Shown here piece by piece: positions 26,106-34,045 of a DNA stretch of 64,000 nucleotides. The notes under the pieces are model-generated. The model saw only the letters and a program-made list of their open reading frames with translations. It had not been told where the DNA came from and made no database searches. The stretch covers positions 1,364,001 to 1,428,000 of the forward strand of contig NZ_LT670844.1 in assembly GCF_900141755.1 (NCBI RefSeq), written 5' to 3'. A program made the translations under genes and the position numbers. Position 1 is the first letter of the stretch, and each line of letters starts with the position of its first letter. This DNA comes from Bradyrhizobium lablabi (lineage in GTDB: Bacteria > Pseudomonadota > Alphaproteobacteria > Rhizobiales > Xanthobacteraceae).

Positions 26106-27680
26106 ATGTCCGAAGAACCGGCAAACCTTGCCGATATGGTGCGCGCGCGGGCGAAGAGCCGCGGCAACGCCACCGCCTTCGAATTCGAGGGACGCTCAAC
26201 CAGTTTTGTCGAGTTCGATATCAAAACAAACCGCGTTGCTAACGCGCTGATCGCGCTCGGCATCGCACCGGGCGAGCGCATCGCCTATCTCGGCAAGAAC
26301 AGCGACATCTATTTTGAACTGCTGTTAGGTGCGATCAAAGCCAAGGTGGTAATGGCGCCGGTGAACTGGCGGCTCGCAGGCCCCGAGGTCGCCTTCATTG
26401 TCGCCGATTGCAAGGCGCCGGTGTTGTTCGTCGGACCTGAATTGGTTACGCTGGTGCGCAATATCAAGCCGCAATTGCCGGACTTGCGCTACGTGATTGC
26501 GACCGAAGGCGGCGCGCCGGAATCGCTCGACTACACCGCCTGGCGCGATGCGCAGAACGGCGACGATCCCAAAATTCCGATCGACCGCAAGGACATCGCG
26601 ATCCAGCTCTATACCTCCGGCACCACAGGCAAGCCCAAAGGCGCGATGCTGTCGCATGCCAATTTTTTCAATCTGGTGCAGACCGGTAATGAGGCCGAAA
26701 AGCCCGAATGGAATAAATGGACGACTGATGACGTCTCGCTGGTGGCGATGCCGATCTTCCACATCGGCGGCTCCGGCTGGGGCGTGATGGGCCTCTATCA
26801 CGGCGCCAAGGGCGTGATCGCGAGGGAGTTCGATCCCACAAAAGTGCTGGATTTCTTCGAACAGTCCGGGATCACAAAATTGTTCATGGTGCCAGCCGCG
26901 ATGCAGTTCGTGGTGCGGCAGCCGCGTGCGCGCGAGGTGGACTTTGCGAAGCTCAAATACATGCTCTATGGCGCTTCGCCGATTCCGGCGGCGCTTCTGA
27001 AGGAATGCATCGAAGTATTCAAATGCGGTTTTGTCCAAATGTACGGCATGACCGAGACCACCGGCACCATCGTGGCGCTGCCGCCGGAAGATCATGTCGA
27101 GGGATTGGAGCGGATGCGCTCGGCCGGCAAGGCGCTGCCTGGCGTCGAGCTCGCGATCGTCGATCCCAATGGCAAACGTTTGCCGCCGGGCGAAGTCGGC
27201 GAGATCGCGACGCGCTCCGGCTCCAACATGGCCGGCTACTGGAATTTGCCCGAGGCGACCGCCAGGGCGCTCGATGCCGACGGCTGGCTGCGCACTGGAG
27301 ATGCCGGCTACATGGACAGCGACGGCTATCTCTACATCCACGACCGCATCAAGGACATGATCATCTCCGGCGGCGAGAACATCTATCCCGCCGAAGTCGA
27401 GAGCGCGATCTGCGACCATCCTGATGTGGCCGAAGTCGCCGTGATCGGCGTGCCCGACGACAAATGGGGCGAAGCGGTCAAGGCGATCGTGGTGATGAAG
27501 CAAGGCAAGAAAGCGGCGGCCTCCGACATCATCAACTTCACCCGCGAACGCATTGCGGGTTTTAAAACGCCGAAGACGGTGGATTTTATCGAGGCGCTGC
27601 CGCGCAACGCGTCGGGCAAGATATTGCGACGCCATCTGCGCGATCCCTATTGGGCGGGGAAAGATCGGCAGGTGAATTAA
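26106..27680 (+). CDS. Acyl-CoA synthetase (AMP-forming), long-chain type
   Basis: A 524-residue adenylate-forming ligase. LYTSGTTGKPKGAML (about 172-186) is the ATP-binding motif; YGMTETTGT (near 315), TGDAGYMDSDGYLYIHDR (about 398-415), SGGENIYPAEVE and the C-terminal LPRNASGKILRRHLR with the catalytic Lys follow in order. It activates fatty or aryl acids to CoA thioesters at the cytosolic side. GGGGG precedes the ATG. It is on the plus strand, whereas its relative at 21132 is on the minus strand, so the two are not simple tandem copies. Confidence 0.94.
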   Translation: MSEEPANLADMVRARAKSRGNATAFEFEGRSTSFVEFDIKTNRVANALIALGIAPGERIAYLGKNSDIYFELLLGAIKAKVVMAPVNWRLAGPEVAFIVADCKAPVLFVGPELVTLVRNIKPQLPDLRYVIATEGGAPESLDYTAWRDAQNGDDPKIPIDRKDIAIQLYTSGTTGKPKGAMLSHANFFNLVQTGNEAEKPEWNKWTTDDVSLVAMPIFHIGGSGWGVMGLYHGAKGVIAREFDPTKVLDFFEQSGITKLFMVPAAMQFVVRQPRAREVDFAKLKYMLYGASPIPAALLKECIEVFKCGFVQMYGMTETTGTIVALPPEDHVEGLERMRSAGKALPGVELAIVDPNGKRLPPGEVGEIATRSGSNMAGYWNLPEATARALDADGWLRTGDAGYMDSDGYLYIHDRIKDMIISGGENIYPAEVESAICDHPDVAEVAVIGVPDDKWGEAVKAIVVMKQGKKAAASDIINFTRERIAGFKTPKTVDFIEALPRNASGKILRRHLRDPYWAGKDRQVN

Positions 27681-27720
27681 ACGTCGTCGGAACGGGCGTC
27701 AGCGAGAGAGCAAATTCGGT

Positions 27721-27838
27721 GTCGTCCCTGCGAACGCAGGGATCCATACGCCGCGGCTTCTCGGTTTGGCATGCGGGGAGACGGCTTTCGTAACAACGAC
27801 CCCTTGCGGTTATGGGTCCCTGCTTTCGCAGGGACGAC
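27721..27838. repeat. Intergenic palindromic repeat, GTCGTCCCTGCGAAAGCAGGG type
   Basis: Left arm GTCGTCCCTGCGAACGCAGG.. and right arm ..CCTGCTTTCGCAGGGACGAC, same family as 25916-26032. It lies just outside the acyl-CoA-dehydrogenase fragment. Confidence 0.85.
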
Positions 27839-27865
27839 GGGTTGATAAAGCGCGCGCCCCTCCCC

Positions 27866-27989
27866 TTCAGTGCTTCCCCGCCCCCATATATCCGAACAAG
27901 AATCCCGCCACCTTCCGCTTCTGGATTTCCTCGCTGCCTTCGGTGATGCGGTAGCGGCGGTGGTGGCGGTAGATGTGCAACGGCTTGTG
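27866..27989 (-). pseudogene. Orphan 3' fragment of an acyl-CoA dehydrogenase gene
   Basis: This stretch matches 37001-37127, the 3' end of the intact acyl-CoA dehydrogenase gene, in the same orientation. On the minus strand it encodes the last 38 residues (KPLHIYRHHRRYR... ending YMGAGKH and TGA). It differs from the intact end by five substitutions, all silent or in or after the stop codon, and one 3-nt in-frame deletion (Phe-Glu to Leu). It has no start or upstream coding part. The silent pattern suggests that the two ends diverged while under selection, rather than one decaying after copying. Confidence 0.85.
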
Positions 27990-28187
27990 TATTAGTCCGC
28001 TTTGCCCCCGATAGCGGACTCAAGCCGGTCATCGTGGCATGTCCGAAAACCTTCACAACAGCGGAAGTGTGGGCGCGATCTAATGAACGTGTGTTCAAGC
28101 ACCTGTCCCTGATTTACCTGTTGCGCGGAGGAACTTAGAAGCTCCGTGATGATTAGCACTGCACACGTTTATTATTGGAGTGAGGAA
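27990..28187. other. Gene-free left edge of the accessory block
   Basis: No gene is seen here. The whole gap between 27681 and 28187 holds the palindromic repeat (27721-27838), the dehydrogenase fragment (27866-27989), a perfect 8-base dyad AGTCCGCT/AGCGGACT (27994-28001 and 28013-28020) of the AGCGGACAT repeat family, and the promoter of the small secreted gene at 28188. Confidence 0.6.
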
Positions 28188-28520
28188 ATGAAAAAGTTAG
28201 CTATCGCATTTGCTGTCGGCGCAGCCGCGCTGCTCGGTGGTTCCGCTGCAAACGCGGCGGACAACACGGTGAAGGCGAAAGCCGCAACCGATGTAACGCA
28301 GCAGTCTACTGACTTCAGCTCGCGTGGTCGGCACTACCGCCACTATGGCTACCGCCACTATGGCTATCGTCACTATGGCTATCGTCACTACCGCCCATAT
28401 TACGGCAACAGCTACGGCTACGCTCCGCGTCCGTACTATGGCGGTTACGGCAACAGTTATGGTTATGGCGGTCCGAGCGTAACGTTTGGCTTCGGCGGAG
28501 GTGGATACCGAGGTTGGTAA
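28188..28520 (+). CDS. Small secreted protein with HYGYR repeats
   Basis: A 110-residue protein with a clean Sec signal peptide (MKKLAIAFAVG..., cleavage after AANA). The mature part has tandem HYGYR pentapeptides (about 53-72) encoded by a 15-bp DNA repeat, then a Tyr/Gly-rich tail (YYGNSYGYAPRPYYGGYG). It resembles small Tyr/Gly/His-rich exported proteins of unknown function in Bradyrhizobium; metal binding by His or a surface role are possible, neither is shown. GGAG/GAGG precedes ATG 28188. A strong terminator follows directly, so it is monocistronic. Confidence 0.85.
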   Translation: MKKLAIAFAVGAAALLGGSAANAADNTVKAKAATDVTQQSTDFSSRGRHYRHYGYRHYGYRHYGYRHYRPYYGNSYGYAPRPYYGGYGNSYGYGGPSVTFGFGGGGYRGW

Positions 28521-28523
28521 TAC

Positions 28524-28553
28524 AAAAAAGCCCGCAGCAACGCGGGCTTTTTC
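28524..28553 (+). terminator. Rho-independent terminator
   Basis: AAAAAGCCCGC and GCGGGCTTTTT form an 11-bp stem with a 6-base loop, ending in a T tract, four bases after the stop of the HYGYR gene. It can work in both directions. Confidence 0.92.
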
Positions 28554-28713
28554 TTTACAACATCGCGAGGTCTCACTGATAACCGCTTCATGTCGCCTCC
28601 GATTCTTAGCAATGACCTCTGCGGCGACCCCAGTATCCGCCGCTGCCAAACAGCAGCACCAAAATAACGATAACGAGGATCAGAAGTATCCTATGCGAGT
28701 GTTTGAGGCGGCC

Positions 28714-28899
28714 TTACTTCTTTGGCGCTAGCCAAGACTCAGTCACAGCGCTTTCGATGAAGTGCTGCTCACTCCTGTTGCATTGTGGGCAAGCAAACGT
28801 TCGCAAGTCTTGACCCCACATGCTCGGCTCAATCGCCGTCAGTCTCATGGGAGAACCGCAAGACGTGCATTGCGGACCTTGGTTTTGTTTGTCGAGCAT
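28714..28899 (-). CDS. Small zinc-ribbon protein
   Basis: A 61-residue protein with CTSCGSPMRL (C11, C14) and CPQCNRSEQ (C37, C40), a compact two-knuckle zinc ribbon. It has no other domain. GGGAG lies 7 bases before ATG 28899. It begins 25 bases after the next upstream zinc-ribbon gene, so the two are probably one transcript. Such tiny ribbons may bind nucleic acid or partner proteins; the function is unknown. The pattern MRLTAIEPS..G.DLRTFACPQC is related to the other two ribbons in this block. Confidence 0.78.
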   Translation of the reverse strand: MLDKQNQGPQCTSCGSPMRLTAIEPSMWGQDLRTFACPQCNRSEQHFIESAVTESWLAPKK

Positions 28900-28924
28900 G
28901 GCGTTGCTCCCTTGAAGTCAGCCC

Positions 28925-29146
28925 TCAGCTCTGCATCCCGAGTTCGCCAGCGAGCCAACCGGTGACTCTTGAGTTTAAAGGGTCCGCTGCAATGACGCTG
29001 ATCTTAGCGTGATCGCACTTGGGGCATTCGAACAACCGCTGTTCGAACCCAACAGGCCCCGTTGAAACGAGCTCCAGCATCATCCGCGCCTGGCAACGCG
29101 AACAGCGAGGGCGCTCAATAGCGGAGAATTGTTGGGGTGAGGCCAC
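28925..29146 (-). CDS. Small zinc-ribbon protein, paralogue A
   Basis: A 73-residue protein with RPRCSRCQARMML and FECPKCDHAKI, giving a CxxC...CxxC zinc site, then a C-terminal DPLNSRVTGWLAGELG stretch. It aligns along its whole length with the protein at 30830-31063. Translation starts at GTG 29146 after AGGGAAGCGTC. The leader sequence and a 17-bp upstream motif are also shared with that paralogue. Function unknown; a regulatory or chaperone-like partner role is possible. Confidence 0.78.
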   Translation of the reverse strand: MASPQQFSAIERPRCSRCQARMMLELVSTGPVGFEQRLFECPKCDHAKISVIAADPLNSRVTGWLAGELGMQS

Positions 29147-29252
29147 GACGCTTCCCTGCGTTGGGCGGGAGCATTACCGACTCTCTGGCACCGATGGCTG
29201 CCGATGGCGGGGCGGCGCTGGAACCATGATGATCTTCAGGTTCCAGGGCCGC

Positions 29253-29269
29253 TGGTCAATATTGCTCAC
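29253..29269 (-). promoter_or_regulatory. 17-bp motif upstream of zinc-ribbon paralogue A
   Basis: TGGTCAATATTGCTCAC is identical to 31172-31188, which lies at the same relative position upstream of the paralogous zinc-ribbon gene. It contains the 8-base palindrome CAATATTG. On the minus strand it reads TTGACC, a -35-like word, but no clear -10 was found. It may be a promoter element or operator. Confidence 0.55.
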
Positions 29270-29361
29270 TTTCAAAAAATCAAATGAATTAGGAGCCACG
29301 CCCGAGGAACCTATATCGGCTGACTCTATTTGCTCCCTGTCCAAATCACGGGAGGGACACC

Positions 29362-29616
29362 ATGAAGAAGATTCTTTTAGCGACGGTCGCTAGTCTCGCA
29401 TTCGCTGCACCTTCATTCGCGCAGGACAAAACTGTCGGTCAAGCGCCGCCATCAGGCGCTTCCTCGTTCTACCTGGCTCAAGATACGGGGACGATGAAAT
29501 GTCAAGTTGTCAATGCCCAGCCTGCCGCTGGTGGCAACATGAAGGTTATCGGTGCTGCTCATCGGACACAGGCAGAAGCGCAAACAGCTTTGGCGGCTGA
29601 CAAAACTTGCAAGTAA
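29362..29616 (+). CDS. Small secreted protein of unknown function
   Basis: An 84-residue protein with a Sec signal peptide (MKKILLATVASLAFAAPSFA, cleaved before QDKTV). The mature domain has two Cys (MKCQVV and KTCK at the C-terminus) that could form one disulphide, and a GNMKVIGAAHRTQAEAQTAL helix. GGGAGGG precedes the ATG. It is divergent from the zinc-ribbon genes. Function unknown. Confidence 0.85.
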   Translation: MKKILLATVASLAFAAPSFAQDKTVGQAPPSGASSFYLAQDTGTMKCQVVNAQPAAGGNMKVIGAAHRTQAEAQTALAADKTCK

Positions 29617-29738
29617 TGAAGTGACGGCGCGAGTACAGGGGCGGGTCTATTGGTTCGGCTCGGAATCCCGAAACTACTGACCCGCCCCGCCTCTTATGCT
29701 GCCCGACGGATGGCGTTACCCAAGACGTTCGATGAATG

Positions 29739-29777
29739 ACGGCCTCAGTAGGTACCCCCGCGCTGAGGCCGTTTCTT
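29739..29777. terminator. Hairpin terminator between secreted gene and Crp/Fnr gene
   Basis: ACGGCCTCAG (29739-29748) pairs with CTGAGGCCGT (29763-29772), followed by TTCTTT. It sits between two converging genes and may serve both. Confidence 0.65.
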
Positions 29778-29794
29778 TGGGACCGGGATCGCTT

Positions 29795-30472
29795 CTAGTC
29801 ACGCTCCTTTAGTAAGGGCTTCTCATGTAGGACCGCGCTTAACAGCGAGTTGTTGACCTCGATGTGTCCGTTGTAGCTGATCAGTCCAAGCTTGCGGAAT
29901 TTGTTCATGAAAGCGCTAACGCGGGATCGGGTGGTGCCGATCATCTCCGCCAAAGTTTCCTGACTGATGTTGGGACTGATCGGCTGCGGGCTGCCTTCCT
30001 TGCCGAAATTGGCGAGCAACAAGAGTAGGCGCGCAAGCCGCCGCTCGCTCGAATTGAATAGCTGGTCGATCAGGTCCTCTTCAATCCGGCTGTTGCGGGT
30101 CAGAAGATAGGTCATGAATAACTCGGAAAACTTCGGCTCGTCATGAAGCGCGGCGATCATCGCGGCTTTCGCGATTGCCGTGATCAGGCAATCTTCCATC
30201 GCCGTCGTGGTAGCGATGCGAAGCGCATGACCATTCATGCAGCCTTCGCCGAAGAACTGGCCGGGCTCTAGAATTGCGACAACGGCTTCCTTGCCTTGCT
30301 CAGACATGACAGTGAGCTTGACCCTACCTTTTTGAATGTAAAACACCGTGTCCGCGACCTCGCCTTGCTCGAACACGTGCTGATTCTTGTGAAATTCGAG
30401 GATCGTTTTCCCAAATCCGACTTTGGCGAGAAAAACCTTCGCATCAAACTCGTCATTAGCTGGCTTTCCCAT
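29795..30472 (-). CDS. Crp/Fnr family transcriptional regulator
   Basis: A 225-residue regulator. The N-terminal cyclic-nucleotide-like beta-roll runs from about 15 to 130 (GEVADTVFYIQKGRVKLTV, EPGQFFGEGCMNG), a long dimer helix follows, and the C-terminal winged helix has ISQETLAEMIGTTRSRVSAFMNKFRKLG (about 165-195) as the recognition unit. It lacks the Cys cluster of Fnr, so it is not an obvious iron-sulphur oxygen sensor. The effector is unknown. ATG 30472 has a perfect AGGAGG 7 bases upstream; the longer frame from 30502 is less likely. It lies between the two zinc-ribbon loci. Confidence 0.93.
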   Translation of the reverse strand: MGKPANDEFDAKVFLAKVGFGKTILEFHKNQHVFEQGEVADTVFYIQKGRVKLTVMSEQGKEAVVAILEPGQFFGEGCMNGHALRIATTTAMEDCLITAIAKAAMIAALHDEPKFSELFMTYLLTRNSRIEEDLIDQLFNSSERRLARLLLLLANFGKEGSPQPISPNISQETLAEMIGTTRSRVSAFMNKFRKLGLISYNGHIEVNNSLLSAVLHEKPLLKERD

Positions 30473-30600
30473 AGGAGCCTCCTTTGGCTCGACGAACGTC
30501 ATTTAATTCTCGCGGGCTGATCGAGCAACGGCGGCGGTCGCAGCAAGGTCATTGCTTCCGAAGCCTGCCGAAGGAGATTAATCCCGGATTGCCCGCGGTT

Positions 30601-30816
30601 CTACAGAGAAAGCACGGCTTCTTTGAGCGCTTCAGTTCGCTCCGCGCCGGGCGACGTCTCCCCCGCTTCCTCAAGAGCATCTACCGCAATGTCATTCGGA
30701 CTGAGGGTCTCGCTCAGTAACGGTTTTCCGCTAAGGTCGCTGAGGCAAAACGTCCCGCTCCGAGCGAAAGACTCGATGCACCTGGCCGAATTGCACGGCG
30801 CATTGATCTTTATCAA
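30601..30816 (-). CDS. Possible small protein between zinc-ribbon and Crp/Fnr genes
   Basis: A 71-codon frame beginning at TTG 30816, 13 bases after the zinc-ribbon stop and on the same strand. The translation (IKINAPCNSARCIESFARSG..., ending ALKEAVLSL) has a coding-like bias for G in first codon positions, but no homologue is recognised and no clear ribosome site was found. The remaining gap to the Crp/Fnr gene (30473-30600) shows nothing else. Confidence 0.35.
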   Translation of the reverse strand: MIKINAPCNSARCIESFARSGTFCLSDLSGKPLLSETLSPNDIAVDALEEAGETSPGAERTEALKEAVLSL

Positions 30817-30829
30817 CGGCGAGGCAGCC

Positions 30830-31063
30830 TTACTCGGGCGACCTAAGGCCGCCTGCCGTCCAACCCGTATTGATTGCCTTCATCGGGTCCCCGACAACCA
30901 TCTTTTGGACATGCTCGCACTTCGGACATTCGAACGTCAGAAAGTCGGAATGGGCCGGACCAGGTTCGATCCGGGACAGCATCATCCGGCCCTGACACCA
31001 AGGGCAGCGGGGCCGTTGGATGGGAAGCAGAGACGGGCAGGCATGACTATAGGCTTCGGGCAT
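30830..31063 (-). CDS. Small zinc-ribbon protein, paralogue B
   Basis: A 77-residue protein with RPRCPWCQGRMML and FECPKCEHVQKM, so a CxxC...CxxC ribbon, and the tail DPMKAINTGWTAGGL. It is a clear paralogue of the protein at 28925-29146. GGGGAAGCATC precedes ATG 31063, and the leader GCAGGGGAAGC parallels that of its paralogue. It is the first gene of a possible operon with the small frame and the Crp/Fnr gene. Function unknown. Confidence 0.78.
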   Translation of the reverse strand: MPEAYSHACPSLLPIQRPRCPWCQGRMMLSRIEPGPAHSDFLTFECPKCEHVQKMVVGDPMKAINTGWTAGGLRSPE

Positions 31064-31171
31064 GATGCTTCCCCTGCGTTGGGCGGGAGCGCAACACTCT
31101 CAGTCACCGGTAGGTGCCGATATGAGGGACGGTGATGGAACCAGCATGCTCTTCCGGTTCGCGGAGTCGGT

Positions 31172-31188
31172 GGTCAATATTGCTCACA
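31172..31188 (-). promoter_or_regulatory. 17-bp motif upstream of zinc-ribbon paralogue B
   Basis: Identical to 29253-29269. It lies about 110 bases before the ATG of the paralogue. The 315-base gap 31064-31378 that contains it shows no gene; the rest of the gap holds the promoter of the phasin gene and further similarity to 29147-29290. Confidence 0.55.
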
Positions 31189-31378
31189 TCGGAAAAGTTA
31201 AATGAAGGCGAATCGCACACTCATCTCACAACTCATTCAGGTCGTCGGGCACATCGCCGAACTTCCTGATCAGCCTATGCGATGAATTTAATCTGCGTTT
31301 GGAACGTTAAACTACACAGCATGTTGTCGCTGCACACGAATGACGTTGTGGTCACCCAATCATCCCTTGGAGGGTCAG

Positions 31379-31852
31379 ATGAGCAAACGTAAACCGGCAA
31401 CGGCGTCAAAGCACGCCCACAGCACGAAAATAGCCGCCCAACGGGCCAATCAGGCTATTATTAGAAGCCCGAAAGACAGCCCCCTGCGCGCGGTTGCGGC
31501 AGGCTCGACTGAATCGCCCCCTGAGCGTCATGACGACTCAAAACAAGAGGCTCCCCTTGTTGAGAAACCGGCGACAGCCTTACAAGATGACTGCAAACAG
31601 ACGATGACGGATAACGATTCAAAGAAAGGGTTTGTTTTTTCTTCAGCCACGGCAAACGTGCGGGCTTATCAAGCAAAGCTGCTGGAAATGGCACAAGCCA
31701 ACATGCAATTGGCTTTTGAATTCGCCCAGAGGCTTGCGACGATTAGGTCGCCCGTTGAAATTCTCAGCGTCATTGCAGAATTCACAAGCAAGCGGATCGC
31801 CATGTTCCAGAAGTATTCGATAGAAATGGCTGAATTAGGTACCATGCGGTGA
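31379..31852 (+). CDS. Phasin family protein
   Basis: A 157-residue protein with a long polar, Lys/Ser/Ala-rich N-terminus (1-90) and a C-terminal helical phasin-like domain (VRAYQAKLLEMAQANMQLAFEF..., then SPVEILSVIAEFTSKRIAMF). Phasins coat polyhydroxyalkanoate granules; many short versions of this domain in Bradyrhizobium have no proven granule role. The start at 31379 is set by GGAGGG 5 bases upstream. It is monocistronic and convergent with the autotransporter. Confidence 0.82.
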   Translation: MSKRKPATASKHAHSTKIAAQRANQAIIRSPKDSPLRAVAAGSTESPPERHDDSKQEAPLVEKPATALQDDCKQTMTDNDSKKGFVFSSATANVRAYQAKLLEMAQANMQLAFEFAQRLATIRSPVEILSVIAEFTSKRIAMFQKYSIEMAELGTMR

Positions 31853-32092
31853 AAAAGCCTAAGACCAAGGCCGCCTAGCGAGGTCTTTTTCAAACAGTAT
31901 CGGTCAATCGCTGATCTGCCGCCGTCAATACCCATAGAGTTGGTGATCGATACGCGTGGGCAAGTATCCAAGGCATCCTGGACCTTGGGGAACTGTTTTC
32001 TGAACATGTTTCTGAACATGGTGGACATCCTCGTATTAGGGGGCGGGAGTCTACCGAACTCTCACAAGCTGGCCGAACCTCGTGAGTTTGAT

Positions 32093-34045
32093 TCACCAAG
32101 TATAACGCAGCCGGCCCATACCGGAGTATTTCGTTGAGTTCTCGGCGAATTCACCGTCGAACCGCGCGCCGACCGAAAATCCGTTCCTGAACCCGATCTC
32201 CACGCCAGCCGACACAAGTGCCAAATCGGTGGCCGGCGCTGCGCCCGTCACGACGAAGATTGATCCGGGCAGCGCCTGGAACCCGGCGGTGATGTTCGGC
32301 GCGGACCAATTGTCGTGAGCCCAGGCGGCACGGCCAAGCAGGGTCAGTCTGGTGCTGTAGTCAATCGGAATGCTCCAGTCGAGCCAAGTGCCAAGCTCGG
32401 TGCGGGTCGTGGTGATCGTCCTGGCGTCGTAGGAAAGTGCGAAAACCGACGAGCCGGAGAGCGCAGTTTCACTGTAGGACGGCGTTCGGAAGGCCTGCAC
32501 CTGCACGGCGGCATAGGGAGTGAACCCGGACTGACCCGGCCAACCCACGTTCGGAATGGCGAAGCGATATCCGCCTTCGAGCCGGCCACCAATGTCATTG
32601 GCGGAGAAATCGGCGGCCAGATGGTCGGCACCCGCCACGGTCACGAACCGGTCGGTGTTAAACTGATGAAAGCCGTAGGCGATTGCGGCCGAGACATAGG
32701 CCGCATCTACGCGCGTCGTGCTGTAGATGGCCGCCTGGAACATGTCGCTACGTCCGCTGCCTAGACCTTCCGACAAGCCATAGCGGGTAGCCCCACCCGA
32801 AAGCGCGAAGCCGGCCACGGTGTAGGGCGTGACCCGATAGTCGAGGCCAGTAGCAAAGCCGGCGTCGCTCACTGATCTGTCGTGGCTTCCAACACCCAAC
32901 GCGTCACCGTTTGCATTGGTTTGCCCACCATAGCCCGCAGCCCAAACGCCCCAAGGGCGCGGATCGGGGTTCAACGCGGGAGTGACCGAGATAGCCTTGA
33001 CGGGCATCATCGGAGATACGGGGCGGGTCGGCGCGAACGGGCGGTTTTCGGCGTACGGATTGGTCACCAGCGACAGGAATGAGTTCATCGCCTGGGTTCC
33101 TGCCTGCGCCGGGCCGGTACCGACTTCTCCCGAAAGCTGTGTGAACGCGCTTTGCAGTTGGCTGGGGGGCAGGAACGAGAGCAGGCTGGCGAATGCAGGC
33201 GGCAGCGTACCGCCGTTTCTGACAAAGGTATCAATGGAATTTGCGACTGCGCGTTGATTTCCCGTGGCCGAGGATGGCAGCACAGACGAAGCCGAGGCCG
33301 TGGTGGTCGTGCATGTTGTAATGGTGTTGCTATCCAACGTAACCGCACCGTTTTGTGCCAAAGCATCACCGCAGATTATTTTGGCGCTGGTATTAAGGGT
33401 GATGCTCGTCAGTGCGAGAATGTCCCCAACGAACGAAGTGCTCGTGCCAAGTGTCGCCGAACTGCCAACCCTGAAAAATACATTGCCACCCTGAGCACCG
33501 TTGATCAGCGAAATGCTCGAACCGCTGGCAGTGGTCAGCGTGCTTCCGGTGTTGATGATGAAGACTGAGTTCGGGTTGCCTTGCCCATTCAGTGTGAGGG
33601 TCCCAGTCAATTGAGCTGACGTGTTAAAACCGTAGACGCCCGCTATCAGCGTTTTGCCTCCCAGGTCCTGACCTGTCAGATTAGTGGTAATTGGCTTACC
33701 TGCCAAAACGTTGTAGGCGCTAATGTTATCAATTTGAGCTTGAGCGGCAACGGCATCGGCCACACTTATCACGCCGTTTACAATGCCAGGGGGAAACCCA
33801 GTGACCGCGGAGCCAGGGCTGACGCCGACATTTCCATTGATCACAGTCGAGCCTGTGTTGGTGACCGTTGAGCCGGCCAGAACTCCGAAGCTCCCCGCCG
33901 TCAGCAGGGACGGCGCCTGCTGCGCATGGCTGGGAGAAGTCAGGGTTGCTCCCATCAGGCCCAGGACCGCCACAGCGCCCCGAACTCCGGCCCGCTTTTC
34001 CGATGATGTCCGCACCGACGCGGGGGCGAACGAAAACCTGCTCAT
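32093..34045 (-). CDS. Ice-binding-like (DUF3494) protein fused to an autotransporter beta-barrel
   Basis: A 650-residue outer-membrane protein. A signal sequence (about 1-45, ending SPSHA) precedes a DUF3494 ice-binding-like passenger from about 45 to 245 (GSFGVLAGSTVTNTGSTVINGNVGVS style repeats, AAQAQIDNISAYN, TLTLNGQGNPNSVFIINTGS, VFFRVGSSATLG). A low-complexity linker follows, then an autotransporter barrel from about 375 to the end (PWGVWAAGYGGQ..., SDAGFATGLDYR) ending in Trp, as outer-membrane proteins do. The family binds ice or acts as an adhesin; the latter is likelier in a soil bacterium. Start at 34045 chosen for its AGGTGG and signal peptide. GC and codon use look lower than in the flanks. 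Confidence 0.88.
   Translation of the reverse strand: MSRFSFAPASVRTSSEKRAGVRGAVAVLGLMGATLTSPSHAQQAPSLLTAGSFGVLAGSTVTNTGSTVINGNVGVSPGSAVTGFPPGIVNGVISVADAVAAQAQIDNISAYNVLAGKPITTNLTGQDLGGKTLIAGVYGFNTSAQLTGTLTLNGQGNPNSVFIINTGSTLTTASGSSISLINGAQGGNVFFRVGSSATLGTSTSFVGDILALTSITLNTSAKIICGDALAQNGAVTLDSNTITTCTTTTASASSVLPSSATGNQRAVANSIDTFVRNGGTLPPAFASLLSFLPPSQLQSAFTQLSGEVGTGPAQAGTQAMNSFLSLVTNPYAENRPFAPTRPVSPMMPVKAISVTPALNPDPRPWGVWAAGYGGQTNANGDALGVGSHDRSVSDAGFATGLDYRVTPYTVAGFALSGGATRYGLSEGLGSGRSDMFQAAIYSTTRVDAAYVSAAIAYGFHQFNTDRFVTVAGADHLAADFSANDIGGRLEGGYRFAIPNVGWPGQSGFTPYAAVQVQAFRTPSYSETALSGSSVFALSYDARTITTTRTELGTWLDWSIPIDYSTRLTLLGRAAWAHDNWSAPNITAGFQALPGSIFVVTGAAPATDLALVSAGVEIGFRNGFSVGARFDGEFAENSTKYSGMGRLRYTW

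Noticed and set aside
26325..27635. Open frame of 436 codons opposite the second acyl-CoA synthetase
   Set aside because: His/Arg-rich, motif-free mirror frame of a clear adenylate-forming enzyme.
28332..28395. Short tandem repeat considered as CRISPR
   Set aside because: The 15-bp units have no spacers and keep the reading frame of a secreted protein; no cas genes are present.
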